From assembly GCA_964036295.1 (NCBI GenBank), contig OZ038466.1, positions 22,000,597-22,064,596 of the forward strand: a DNA stretch of 64,000 nt, in the 5' to 3' direction. This document shows positions 1 through 10,813 of the stretch, piece by piece. The notes under the pieces are model-generated. The model saw only the letters and a program-made list of their open reading frames with translations, was not told the DNA's origin and ran no database searches. The position numbers were made by a program, and so were the translations under genes. Source of the stretch: Plumapathes pennacea. Lineage: Eukaryota; Cnidaria; Anthozoa; Antipatharia; Myriopathidae. The first letter of the stretch is position 1. The number at the start of each line of letters is the position of its first letter.

Positions 1-300
1 GATGGTGATGGTGATGGTGATGGTGATGGTGATGGTGATGGTGATGGTGATGGTGATGGTGATGGTGATGGTGATGGTGATGGTGATGGTGATGGTGATG
101 GTGATGGTGATGGTGATGGTGATGGTGATGGTGATGGTGATGGTGATGGTGATGGTGATGGTGATGGTGATGGTGATGGTGATGGTGATGGTGATGGTGA
201 TGGTGATGATGACGATGATGATGATGGTAACGATGATGATGATGATGATGATGATGATGGTGATGATGACGACGATGATGGTGATGATGATGAGGATGAG
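1..300. repeat. GATGGT hexanucleotide satellite grading into GAT repeat
   Basis: Positions 1 to about 207 are an essentially perfect GATGGT tandem array that enters from beyond the left edge. From about 208 to 300 it decays into GAT/GAC/GAG triplets. One frame reads as alternating Met-Val, but there is no sign that it is a gene. The array is truncated by the window, so its full length is unknown. Confidence 0.97.
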
Positions 301-475
301 GAGAATGACGTTCTTATGACGATAACGTTCTTGTATCTTACTTCACTTTTCGTATCTTACTTCTTGCATCTTAGGTCACTCTAGTTCGTAATCTAGAGCT
401 GTACGGCATAGATCCACAACAGTTCGCTCATACTATGCAGGTCAAAGCTGCTTCGAGCACCGCAGGTCAGTACAA

Positions 476-645
476 ACATATGTGACCATGGTCGACCATG
501 GTCAGGGAAAACATGTGACCATGGTCAGGTAAAATATGTAACCATACTCGACCATGGTCAGAGAGTGTATGTGACCGTGGTCGTCACGAAACATGTGACC
601 ATGGTCGAATATGGTCAGGGAATATATGTGACCATAGTCAATGTT
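476..645. repeat. Minisatellite with CATGTGACCATGGTC-like unit
   Basis: About six degenerate copies of a unit close to CATGTGACCATGGTC(G/A), with 25-35 bp spacing and variants such as ATGTAACCATACTCG. The core CCATGG is palindromic. It lies in intergenic DNA and no coding potential is seen. Confidence 0.8.
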
Positions 646-649
646 GTAT

Positions 650-2791
650 ATTGACGGCTAGTTTGGGTGAGGCTAAAAGGGATGACTCAAACGGACTTGA
701 CATCCTTTTGAGTCTTCCCTTTTTAACATGTATCTCCAAATTTCCAACCCTAACCCTTCGGAGATGTCCTTAACATCAGGTCCTTTTGAGGCATGGTCCT
801 ATTGAGACATCACTTTTAGCTAGTACTGCCCAGCTTCTCCAACCATCATTTGTCTCAACTATTGATATGTCGCATATTGTACGTCACACGTAACGTCTCC
901 ATTTTACATCGTGTTCCATTCCCCTCACTGAAAGTTCTTTCGTTGTATTTCTTCTAGTGAGCCAGTTGCCAGGCAAGACCCGTGCGCCAGCAATGCAGGT
1001 CTTAATTCAAGGGACTCAAGTTAAGCTTGTGGCAACTTCTTTACTAGGTAAGTCAAAGTCACCTATCTCGACCACGTCCTTTGCTGAATTGACATTCTTG
1101 ATCCGCCACTTTTTGCAAACCGAAATTCGAAAACAACTTGCAACCTATTTCCTTCCAGCTTTGTTTGAACATAAAGTGAGTCGTGTATCGTAGACATGAT
1201 ATTCACCTCTCTTATCAGTTATACATCAAGACATTTTTTGAGTTTGTTCGAACCAGCTTTTCGACTTTTTCACACGTTCGTGGATGCAAAACGTTCATCG
1301 CATAGGTGTAGATGGCCCCAACTGTGTTTTTAACTAAGTGACTCATAAAATAAAAGCAGTGTTCATAGAGCCAATTACTGGGCCGCAAATAAAAACGTCT
1401 TCGACCAATGAGCAGCTGGAGAAAAAACAACTTCGGATTTTTCACGTGGTCAGCCGTTGGAAACCAAAACATTGTTTGGTTTTATGCTTTGCGTCTGCTT
1501 GGCTGAGAAGACCAAGCCTCTGCTCTGATTGGTTGCAATCTACTTTTTCAAACTAATCGCAGAGTTACTTTCAAGAAAACAGCCTGCTTCATACTTGTTG
1601 CCTGGTAACCATTGCCGTTTTTTGCTCTTTTGTAGATGACTACAAGATTCCAAGAAAGTATGTAACTGGCTTAGAACAGATAAAGAGCAAGAAGAGGAAT
1701 AAATAGTACAAATAAATTGCCACGAAATCGATCATCGTCATGAGTCGTGAAGTTTTTTCCAACGGTGTTTTAAAGCAATGTTTCGTCATTTCCTTAAACC
1801 AGTTATTACACTTGAAGTCGTGCAGTACGGCGGAGTATATAAGTCAGTTATATTTTTACGAGCCTGCAAGGCGAGAAAAATGTAACTGCCGAGTAAAAAT
1901 ACAAACTTCCACGGTTGGAAATACTGATTGTACGGGACACTCGGTTTCGTTGGGTAATGTAAGCCAAACACTCCGATATACAATATGCCCATGATTAGAG
2001 CATTTTGGCCGGCTCTCACCGAGATTTGAACTCTGAACACTGCATTGCTGGGTTGTCATAACAACGCTAACGTCAACGTCGGGAACAGAAGAAAGGAGGA
2101 AACGTAATTAGTGAACCGCCGATAAAATAATCATGCACTAACTAATTGCTACGCACAGGATCTGTTTTTGCAAGTCTTCCTTTTCAATTATTCTAACAAT
2201 GCGCTCTGCCTGGGTGATGACCGTTGCTTGGCAACTGAGTGTGATAATATAAATTTTAAAGAACGTTCTATGCACGGAATGTTCTATTCACGGATGCAAC
2301 TGCTGGAGGAGTTGGACCTGTTTGTAGAGCTACGAGGGACATCAAGAACCGTAAACTCACAGGTAACGTAAAAAAATCTAGGCGAAATAAATAATTGTCC
2401 GCTAGCACAAAGCACACAAAAATAACGGGGGGAACAGGGTGTCAAACGTGAGTACAGTGACCGATCAAATAGGTAGAGGATTTTTTTCTGTATTTGTGTT
2501 TTTGTTTCTTTTTTTTTTTTTTTTTTTTTTTTTGCCAGTCATACTTTTTAATACTTAATTTACTTCGCACGCAAAAACTGTAGTGTCTGTGTATAATTTG
2601 TTTGTTTGTTGTTTTTATTTTTATTTTTATTGCCTCAAAACAGCCCGTTTTGTGCATCTTTGAAGAAGAAGAACAGGGATATCGAAAATTGTTTCAATAT
2701 TTCAAAGATGGTGGTGTGACTTTCGGGTGAAAACTATTAGACTCCTTTCCTTACATTGTTTTTTGTTTTTTTTGTTTTTTGTTTTTTGCAG
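650..2791. other. Intergenic region upstream of the GPCR gene, no convincing gene
   Basis: Open frames here are short, lack coding-like composition and match no family I recognise. The region holds a small hairpin repeat (about 1815-1905), a possible tRNA-derived relic (about 1995-2070, minus strand) and a T-rich stretch around 2510-2535. The 5' non-coding exon of the downstream GPCR must lie somewhere in or before this region, because a clean acceptor (T-rich tract then GCAG) ends at 2791. Confidence 0.6.
1815..1905. repeat. Small foldback repeat, copy 1
   Basis: The sequence around CGAGCCTGCAAGGCGAG is an imperfect palindrome: the left arm CAGTTATATTTTTACGAG pairs with a right arm CGAGAAAAATGTAACTG. 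A related copy lies at about 16388-16460, where the same flanks are present. This is a short non-autonomous mobile element or relic. Confidence 0.6.
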
Positions 2792-2804
2792 GTTATCAGG
2801 TATC

Positions 2805-4788
2805 ATGAATTTCTCCGGTGATGATTTAAAAAATGCTACACAATTCAGTCTCGGGACTGGACAGTATTTGATAAGAGGAAAGCACGGGCACCAAACCAGT
2901 TACTTTATGGCCTGCCTCGTGCTCGCGCTGGTGTCCGCTGTAGAAAACATGTTCATGTTCATCGTTCACCTGGTCAGGCGCAACACCAGGCGTGTACAAA
3001 ACGCCATATTTATCAACCACTGTATCGCCAATATTTTACAATCGATGTGCGTTGCCATGTTGTCTTTACATTTTGGTTCCAAGCACGTTAAGCTGATTGA
3101 ATTTCACCTCGGTCTGTTTTACGGCGCTTCGGTTCTTTCCCTGCCAGTTATGTGCATTTGGAGGTTGGTAGTTTTGCCTCTTTTTTTTTTTTTTTTTTTT
3201 TTTTTTCTTCTTCTTTTTACCGTCATTTGTCTAGGCCGTTCGCTGTTGCCTGCGTGAAGCTGAAGGTGTAATGATCTGTAATAAGTGTATGTTACGTATA
3301 ACTATCTGTCTGTGACGTATCTGCCCATCTCGTTACCGTCTGCCAGTGTTATTCTCTCCTCTTGTTGCTGCTTGTCTATCTCCTCGTTTTTGTTTTAATC
3401 CATCGTTTCTTTGTTTGTTCCTTGTCCTTTTCTCGTGCTTTTTCTGTTTTTGCTTCATCCCTTTCTCCCTGCGCTCCCAATACTGGAGAAGACAACTGTG
3501 GTTGATGCTCATGCATACTTTAGTTTTATTTGTGAATAGAGGCGGAACGACGGCACTAAATACCTTGACTGATCTCAACAGGTTCATCAAGACGTTTCAC
3601 GCGCACTATTTTCAACCTCGTCCCCCCTGTAACTGGGTAACATTTTCCTTGATGGTAGTATGGTTCCCCTCCCTGGGTGTGGCATTGCCCCCCTTTTTCG
3701 GTTGTGGTGCGTTACCATTGTCGTTTACCCTTCCGTCTACAAGTAGGACCTCCCATGCGGTGTTATCACTCTTGGTATTGGAAGTCGTCCCGTTGCTGGT
3801 AATGTGTGTATGCAATTACAAGCTCTTCGTTCGAATAAACAGCTTCCGATTTAGACCACGCGTGAAGACCGAACCTTTTGTGATACGAGGACAAGAAAGC
3901 ACGGCGAAATGGATGCTTGCACATCAAGCTGTTGCCCTGGTCGTCTGTTGTATGCCGGTTGCTGTAGAGTTGATTATCGTGTCCTTAGTCCCAGCCGATA
4001 GCGTACCCGCAGGAACCCATTTCACCGTCAACAGCCTCGCTTTGACCCACAGCTTGGTCGCCCCAGTGCTCCACTCCATTTCTAATAAGCAGATATGGAG
4101 AGAGATGGGATCAATAAAGAACCGGATGAATTTGGAACGGGTCAGCAAACAGAGGGAGATAGACGAGGACAAGTCGTATAGCCGCAACTGGACAGTTGGT
4201 CGATGGGAAAGCTCGCAAAGCAGCGGAAGGTCTGGCCAGCGCATGAGCAGAAATGATTCATTTACCGCTCTCTCTGGTCACTTCCTCCAAGAAAATGGAG
4301 ACAAGAAAAGAAAATACTCTTTCGAGATAACTCGAACCACGTCTACTCGAAGTAAAATAGGGAAAACAGCAAAAGTCGACTTTAAGGGTGCCGATGTAAT
4401 GACAGACAAAGAATACCGACGATACATTGCTACTCCTTCTCCCAAGCGCATGCGTAACATACAACGAGCACTCCGGTCATTATCATTAGCAGAGTTGACC
4501 TTGAGTATTGCCAGCAATTCAAGTAACGAGTTTTATCTTCAGCAGTACAAGGCCCCTCACTTCACTAACAATCGTGATCCTCTGCGGTCTGCGGGCTTCC
4601 GCCAGGTGACTGCTGGGAAGGCAAAGCTGGAGCGCAGTCGGTCGCATTATAGTCGCGCGATGAACGACGGGGCGACGAAGAGGTTCTTGGATAGGAGGAG
4701 CAGCACGGAAGGAGACTGCGCCATGCAAAGAGCGTGTCAATTAGCATGGACGAACAAAACAGGAACGGCAGCAGTACCGTTATCATAA
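2805..4788 (+). CDS. Rhodopsin-like (class A) G protein-coupled receptor, two coding exons
   Basis: Coding exons 2805-3163 and 3582-4788 join in phase 2 (521 residues). The acceptor at 3581 rather than any earlier AG is chosen because it restores a normal TM3: the joined sequence reads CIWRFIKTF, matching the usual end of TM3 and start of loop 2. Seven hydrophobic segments are visible: TM1 about residues 33-57, TM2 66-90, TM3 97-119, TM4 with its conserved Trp, TM5 with a Pro, TM6 with CCMP in place of CWxP, and TM7 with APVLH in place of NPxxY. Asn2 and Asn10 lie in glycosylation sequons. A roughly 230-residue basic, Ser/Thr-rich cytoplasmic tail follows TM7. The DRY motif is replaced by WRF. 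An acceptor ending at 2791 implies a 5' non-coding exon. Ligand unknown; anthozoan genomes carry many such receptors. The gene converges on EIF2B2. Confidence 0.8.
3164..3581 (+). other. GPCR intron within the Arg codon of the DRY-equivalent motif
   Basis: The donor is AG|GTTGGT and the acceptor is CTCAACAG|G, in phase 2 inside the Arg codon. The intron contains a run of 26 T at 3181-3206. Other reading frames across the intron are open by chance. Confidence 0.75.
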
Positions 4789-5029
4789 GCTTCATCAGCA
4801 CCACCACCAATAGCAACGCCATGTTCATTAGCGTGGTCTTTTTTTTTTTTTTTTTTTTTTGGCTTAAAGTATTCTTTACCGTTTTTCTGAATGGCGCTGT
4901 AAATACTTTGGTTTTGGTTCTCGAAAGTCAAAATCGAAAACTCAACACAATGCTGATAAACGTGAACAACAACAATTACACACAGTGTAATAGAATTGTT
5001 TTATTTTGTGTAACTGACCGGTTTTTCAA

Positions 5030-5036
<7 letters not shown>

Positions 5037-5070
<34 letters not shown>
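5037..5070. repeat. GT dinucleotide microsatellite
   Basis: About 17 uninterrupted GT units. It is flanked on both sides by TAACTGACCGGTTT copies (about 5010 and 5071), so the array sits between two short direct repeats. Confidence 0.95.
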
Positions 5071-5072
<2 letters not shown>

Positions 5073-5445
5073 CTGACCGGTTTCTTTGGGTCTATCCCGC
5101 AACAGGAATCGTTAGAACAGACTAAAGGTTGTTTGTTTGGCATTAGTCATCGAAGGTCAAATTCTGCTCACTGTTCGTATCTGCAGATAGATTTGACAAC
5201 ACTTGGGAGATACGAGGCACAATGCCCTTTTTAGGCAATCGCCGTCTTCTCGGCGTGGCGTCACTTCGTAGGGTGGTGGCAAACTGCAAGACGAAATAAA
5301 GGCCGGTAATGCTTCACTGAAGTTTAAAGTGTACAAATCGTCTCCACCTCTTCCTCCCTTTTTTTTTGCTACAACCTATCCCGCCAAATAACAATTTTTT
5401 AGTCCCTTTTGTGCCAGGAGACATTCCCATGCAGACAACAGTCAC

Positions 5446-5451
5446 TTTATT
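5446..5451 (-). terminator. Candidate polyadenylation signal for EIF2B2
   Basis: AATAAA on the minus strand (TTTATT on plus), about 257 nt downstream of the EIF2B2 stop codon. Its use is inferred from position only. Confidence 0.4.
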
Positions 5452-5707
5452 GCCCGTAGAAGTTCCCGCCGACTGACCAAAGCCAGCCTGTACAATGTGC
5501 GGAAAATCGAGCCAGAACTTTCCGCCAACCTTTTTCACTTCATTGTGCCCATTAATTTTGCTCTATCCAATAGGCAACCTCCTTACGTTTTGCTGTTTCA
5601 AAACGAGGCTTGTGCAAATAGCCTGAATTTCAACCGCTCTCCAGTTCGTGCCCAGACCCCTGATAACGCTAGTCTAACGGCGGTACTGACCTGTTATAAG
5701 TGACCTG

Positions 5708-8700
5708 TTATAAGTCGCTGTCGTCGGCATGATACAGCTCACTAACCAGTCTATACACGTAGGACGGTGAGTAACCACCACTGAAAGATAAAGCAGAATT
5801 TGAAGGGAAAGAGTTAAAAACAAAAAGAAAGAAACGAGTTCATGATAATTTATGATAACTTTATACTCGAAGAGCCAGGACAGTAAAATCATCAACAGAG
5901 CTGACAAGAATAGTACATGCACAGTGCTCGACATTAAGGTTTTAGGATGGCTGCCCTTTGGACTAGTGATTTCTGGTTGTCCGGCCCTGAATTTACCTGC
6001 CTGACCCAGATTTTTGGTTGCCCCGGGCATAGCGGGCAACCGTTAATGTCGAGCTGCACTGAAGTGCAGTGTACGCACACTTACATGTTTGAGATGCATA
6101 GATTGACAAGTTCAGGCGGTACGTAGTCGAAAACTGGGTTTTGAACGTCGATATTGTATAATATACTGCCAGCTGGAAGAAAAGAAAAAGAAATCGTTGA
6201 AAATCGTCTTTGTCTGTGTATCCCACTTTCTAATCGTATCTGTCTCTCTGTAAGTTTCTGACACTGGGTCTGCCTTTCTGTTTCTGCACCTCCTTGGCTC
6301 TGTTTGTCTGTTACTCACCTTCCGAGAATTTCATCACATCATGAGGTGCAACAAACCTATTGCAGCTGTCCTGCCAAGTTAGAAATCAAAGATTAGAAAC
6401 CTTAAAGATACGATGCCAGCTGTTGTCTACAATGGTATTTCAGGTCTGACTTCAGTTCAAAGTTAATCGATAGCATACGGTGTGGTATATTATTCTTTAA
6501 TGATAAGCTGCAAGAGAGAATTGAAGTTAATCACTCCAAGGGGTTGAAGAAAACAAAACACCCGTGGAAATAACGATGTCCTCACCTGGTCGTACGAAAC
6601 GACATATTGGGGCGTAAGTTTGTACATGGCGGCACAGACAACAAGCTGCAAGAAAAAAACAAAACTGAACTAACACGCCGTTTTCACGTGGATTTTCGTA
6701 GAACGTTCGTAAAATCCTGGCGTAACGAACTTACACGTCGATGCAACTCAACGCAAGTTTGAAAAATCAAAATTTGAGAGTAACTACTGACTTGCAATAT
6801 TAGTCTCCTCGCAGCCCTTTTTGTGGTCGCAACACCTTGCGCCCCTGCGACCACAAAAACGGCAGCGAGGAGACTAACTTGCGACGGGTTCAAAACGATG
6901 TAGTGATAATTAAAGAGAGATTAGTAGATGAACGATGTATAAAAAGCCCAGTTTCTCCTTAATGTATGATATATCGAGAAACTGAAGGAAAAAATTGAAT
7001 TTGATCACTCTTGGGACAACATTCGACAAACAACGTTCGAATGAAACGTCAATTAGCTTCGAGATTTGCTTACCGGGACAGAGTGGTGTTTGGCTGCTAA
7101 CGCTAAAGCGTGTGTTCCATTGATCGCTCTTAATCTGCAACAAGGAAGACATTATAACGTTAAGACGACTATTAAAAAGCCCTAATTAACTTGCAATATT
7201 TTTGTTAACTTGAGTTACTGCATGAACGTCGAGGCAAAGTTTCCCCGGTTAGGCCAACAATCCTTGAGTCTCTATAGCTACAACTTTCAAATATCTTACT
7301 GTAAACACAAATAAGTGTGAATAAAAGAACTTGAACTTGAACAAAAGTAGTATAAATCACGACAGTGATTTATACTACTTAATGGACAACCTTTTAAGAC
7401 GGACACCTTTTAGGAGCTGTCTCTGCCGTTTCTTCAGTCATTTTCTCTAACTGAATTTTCTTAAAGGCAGACACCTGTCTGAAACGGACAGTTGAAGCTG
7501 GTCCCAAAGGTGTCTGTCTTAGAGGGAGCTGACTGTATTATGCACACTGACCCTCCATCTGCCATCACCGCATGAGTTCCAATAATGACCTAAAAAATAC
7601 AAGAGTGAAGTCCGAAATAGCGGTGTTTTGAAATAACCAGGGGGATCAAATAACCATGTAAATCCAAGGGGATTAGGCTTGACTTCAAAATAATGGGGAC
7701 TTCGAATTAACTGAGTTCGAAATAGCAAGGTTTGACTGTAGTATACTTTACCTTGTTTACTCTTGACATAATGGCAAAAACTGCGGAGTCAGTAATCACT
7801 GTTGTTTCGATTCCAACTTGAGCTAAACTCTTTGCCAGCTCTTGGCCCTGAGAAGTTTCAACAAACATGGTTGTCTACTACTGTATGACATCACACTAAT
7901 AATATGACATCACTTTCAATCCATTGTAAGTAGTCATTGCCATTATCATCTTACTAGGGGTAAATCTTCACATCATATGCAAACTCCTGTGCACAAATTA
8001 TGGTAATATGTAAGTTACAGGTGGGAATACATGTACACTTAAGTCTACGGTTTGACTTGGCTAACTATTGGGGAGTTTCATTTGCAGATGTACTTGCTGA
8101 ACTTGCTATCATTTTTGCACCAAATGCTTCTTTGCACAACGCCCTATAGAACAATCCACAGCAGGCTTTGTCACTAAAACCACAAGAATGACATCACTTG
8201 CCTGGTAAAAAGGAGCCGCTTCTGCAACAATGACACTGAACTTCCGTTTTCTTGCTGCATTCTGCAGAAAGAGGGAAAAAAAATTAGAAAGGTAGAGAAC
8301 AAAATACAATGCCATGTATAAAAGTGAAGAAGAATGATGTGCAAGGGACCCAAAGAAGTTTGAACTAACCTTCAGAAAAGCCTCAACCGTCTTGGATTTT
8401 CCAGCAGTCATGATGACCTCATTTGAGTGGATGTGTTCTAAAGCTTGGGTAGCTATGTTGTCAGCACTGGTGTACAAATTAAAAATATATAGAGTTGTTA
8501 CTGTGTACTCTGGAAGTTAATCTGATGTACAAGTACATTCAACACACAAGTAAATTTCAACACTTTTTGCTGGTTGGACTTGGTCAAGCATGATGCAGGT
8601 GTGGATAACTCAAGAAAAATACCGACTTTGCCCTTGGCAACTGTCTTCAATACTATTGCTGTTACAATATTGTAATCAAACATGTACTGCATTTTAATTT

Positions 8701-10626
8701 TTTTCTTTGTATTATCTCACATCATATCACATGCACTTCATTGCAGGTACTATGTCATGCCACTGTTGACCTTGCCCTTCACATACCTGGACTCCAACTC
8801 AGTGATGAGTTCATTAATAGCATCAATGACAGTTGTCTAAAAAAAAAAACAGATTTTTGGGCTTTTGAAAAGTGACAGGTAACCAATACCTTGGGTGCCA
8901 GAGGTTTCTTGCTCTCGGAAGCTCCAAGCTGCCATGGGCGGAGTTACGCGGCCAAGCAGCTCGGAGCTTCCAAGGGGGACGAACCTCTGGCACCCAGGGT
9001 AGGTAACCAATGAATGAATGAAATTATTAGTTTGTACATTATATGTAAGTACCTTCAGGCCATGACTTGGTTTGTTGAAATCACTAGTCGATTGCCCACC
9101 AGCCATCAGCATTTTCTGAAATAAGGAAACACTGATTACAAAAAGCCTTGAAGTGACTACCATAAATGCTCTCACAGGGCTTATTTAAACATTGACCTTG
9201 TAGATGGGTGGTGGGGGGGGGGGGCTTATTAGAGCATTTACGGTATTTTTAATCCAACTGAGATTTTGTGGGTTACTGCACACAAATGTATGTTTTCATA
9301 CAGTTTAGCCTTCTTCTCCCAGTCTGACAAGATTGGACCCAGAGATCACCTACCATTTTTGCCATACTGAATAATGTACAGCTGCAATTGTTTTGAAATG
9401 AGAAGTTTGACCACGATGTACTATTATTTAAACACAACTATATGACTGCATAACTTACATGTAAAGACTCCTCAGTGGAACCTTCTTCCGGTTTTCCTCC
9501 TGCAGAACTAAAGGACCAGCAGAAGTTAAAAACAAATATAATCAAGATTTATAATTATATAGTACACCAAAGCTACTGAATAATGCACATGAGACTAATC
9601 TTTGAGAAAAACATGTAGTCAATACTCCGACTTGTAACTTTGCTGCCCTCCCCTTGATATTTGAAATAAATGTTACAAGGCACTTTTGTGACTTGACCAG
9701 GAGTTTGACTCAAGATTTATGGTAAAAGTCTGCTAAAGTTTAGCTACCCCCCCCCCCCCCCGAAATAGCTCCACCCTTTGAGCAAAAAGGGCCCAGGATT
9801 ATCATATTGTACAAATTAAAATAAATAATCATGATATCAACTATCAAGTGACATACCTGGCATACTCTTCTCTTATTATCTTCAAAACTGCAATGAAATA
9901 TACATGCTGGTAATAAGTGTATTTAAGTTTTCAGTTCTTTTCATGACAGTTTACATGTGTGTTGTGTGTGTGTGTGCTTGACCTAAACAATATGTAGCAT
10001 TGTACATAATTATGTACCTCTTTGGACCATATTTCCAACAGATGATTCTGAAATTTGAAGAAATGCCAGAAATTAAACAAAATATACATGTATGTAACCG
10101 TGTAAGATGAGAGTATGTCAGTTTGTGCTACAAGTGCAACTTGATATACAGTATCTATGTTTATGGAAAGAAAATACCTGTTGGCTGTGCACTGGCCATT
10201 TTCTTTCCTTCTGTCTTGATTATATCCATCAACTCCCTGAATGAACAAACAGACACATCACAGGATGCAGAGAACAGGAAACCGATGCAATTAACTTGCA
10301 ATCAGTTAACGTACCCTGCTGTCCTCCAGCTGGCTTGTGACACTATTTTCCTGAGAAGCTGGATGGTTTGCATGGAGGTATCATATGATCCATCAAACTC
10401 CCTGTTGTCAAAGGTTACCAGTTAACAGCTAAGAGTGATCAGCTGAGAATCATTTCGTTTTCTCTTTGAAGAATGCTATGCTGTAGTTAGCAATGTCACT
10501 CGTGCTGACGAGCAATATATGAATTATACTGTTCATATTAACATACCCCTGCTTAAGATATGAAACAAACGCCTCGATCCTATCGCGCAGTTCATCTTCT
10601 TTAGTCGTGTCTGTACCTGGCGCCAT
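5708..10626 (-). CDS. EIF2B2: Translation initiation factor eIF2B subunit beta (17 exons)
   Basis: eIF2B is the guanine nucleotide exchange factor that recharges eIF2 for initiation in the cytosol; beta is one of its regulatory subunits (alpha, beta, delta), the group that senses phosphorylated eIF2. I reconstructed 17 exons, all in phase: 10626-10547, 10401-10315, 10236-10178, 10047-10018, 9887-9857, 9507-9459, 9115-9053, 8836-8787, 8466-8370, 8261-8202, 7847-7752, 7589-7552, 7134-7074, 6645-6586, 6370-6319, 6172-6085, 5780-5708. They encode 357 residues against about 351 in human. Diagnostic blocks are [70 protein letters not shown] and [14 protein letters not shown]. All introns are GT-AG except the one after exon 10, which begins GC. 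The gene shares a short upstream region head-to-head with DCAF15. Confidence 0.96.
6800..6877. repeat. Foldback element in EIF2B2 intron 13
   Basis: Arms of about 31 bp begin TTAGTCTCCTCGC and end in the complementary GCGAGGAGACTAA, enclosing a short loop around CACCTTGCGCCCCT. Pairing is nearly perfect. Likely a small MITE. Confidence 0.75.
6934..7020. repeat. Dispersed repeat family A, partial copy
   Basis: Shares GTTTCTCCTTAATGTATGA-type sequence and a TTGATCACTCTTGGGA block with copies near 22.4, 23.7, 51.4 and 60.4 kb. It sits inside EIF2B2 intron 13. Confidence 0.55.
7345..7380. repeat. Perfect hairpin, 16-bp arms
   Basis: AAGTAGTATAAATCAC, a four-base loop GACA, then the exact complement. 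It lies in EIF2B2 intron 12 immediately before a decayed pogo-like MITE. Confidence 0.85.
7381..7745. repeat. Degraded pogo-like MITE fragments in EIF2B2 intron 12 and around exon 12
   Basis: The stretch GTCTTAGAGGGAGCTGACTG near 7517-7536 and GTTCGAAATAGCAAGG near 7718-7733 resemble the right ends of the two small inverted-repeat families also seen near 41.7 kb and near 21.4/61.3 kb. Exon 12 of EIF2B2 (7552-7589) lies between them. Confidence 0.4.
8888..9000. mobile_element. Foldback MITE with 11-bp flanking direct repeats
   Basis: The ends are inverted repeats of about 35-38 bp (ACCTTGGGTGCCAGAGG against its complement at the right end). AGGTAACCAAT is present immediately before (8877-8887) and immediately after (9001-9011) the element, as expected of a target-site duplication. 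It lies in EIF2B2 intron 7. Confidence 0.8.
9160..9243. repeat. Short inverted-repeat element with G-run
   Basis: TACCATAAATGCTCT at the left is complementary, with one mismatch and small gaps, to AGAGCATTTACGGTA at the right. The centre holds a run of G at about 9211-9222. A related CCGTAAATCCTCGAATAAGC end occurs at about 24058. Confidence 0.55.
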
Positions 10627-10813
10627 CGCAAATATACAGATCGGAGAAATAAACACTCGCTCAAGCAACCCACTGTACTTATTCAGAGCAACGATCGACC
10701 ATTTTGTTTCTGTGATCAGCGGCCTTCTTTCATTGAATCAAGCGCCGATAGGCTATGCGCATAACGTTTTAGTTTTTTTCGCTGTCATAGACATAGCGGG
10801 CTCAGAAATATCA
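10627..10813. promoter_or_regulatory. Bidirectional promoter between EIF2B2 and DCAF15
   Basis: Only 187 bp separate the two start codons, which point away from each other. No TATA box is seen for either gene. CCATTTT at about 10699-10705 and ATGGCGGC overlapping the DCAF15 start resemble YY1 sites, and TGCGCAT near 10757 is an NRF1-like half site. Both products are housekeeping regulators, so co-transcription from one open region is plausible; the motif assignments are inference. Confidence 0.75.

Larger units (their letters stand above)
4789..5707. other. Convergent 3' region between GPCR and EIF2B2
   Basis: It contains a T tract (about 4840-4860), a GT dinucleotide repeat (5037-5070), a possible plus-strand polyadenylation signal AATAAA at 5295-5300 for the GPCR, and a minus-strand AATAAA at 5446-5451 about 257 nt past the EIF2B2 stop. 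No other gene is seen. Confidence 0.6.

Noticed and set aside
2-319. Long Met-Val open frame
   Set aside because: Translation of a GATGGT satellite; no gene signals.
957-1193. 78-residue frame
   Set aside because: No ATG start and no recognisable protein features.
1985-2075. tRNA gene on the minus strand
   Set aside because: A B-box-like GTTCAAATC is present but the A box is poor and no cloverleaf forms; at most a SINE relic.
3346-3581. N-terminal extension of the second GPCR exon, including an apparent GAGAAG tandem acceptor at 3488/3491
   Set aside because: Joining there keeps the frame but breaks TM3; the acceptor at 3581 restores the conserved TM3 to loop 2 sequence.
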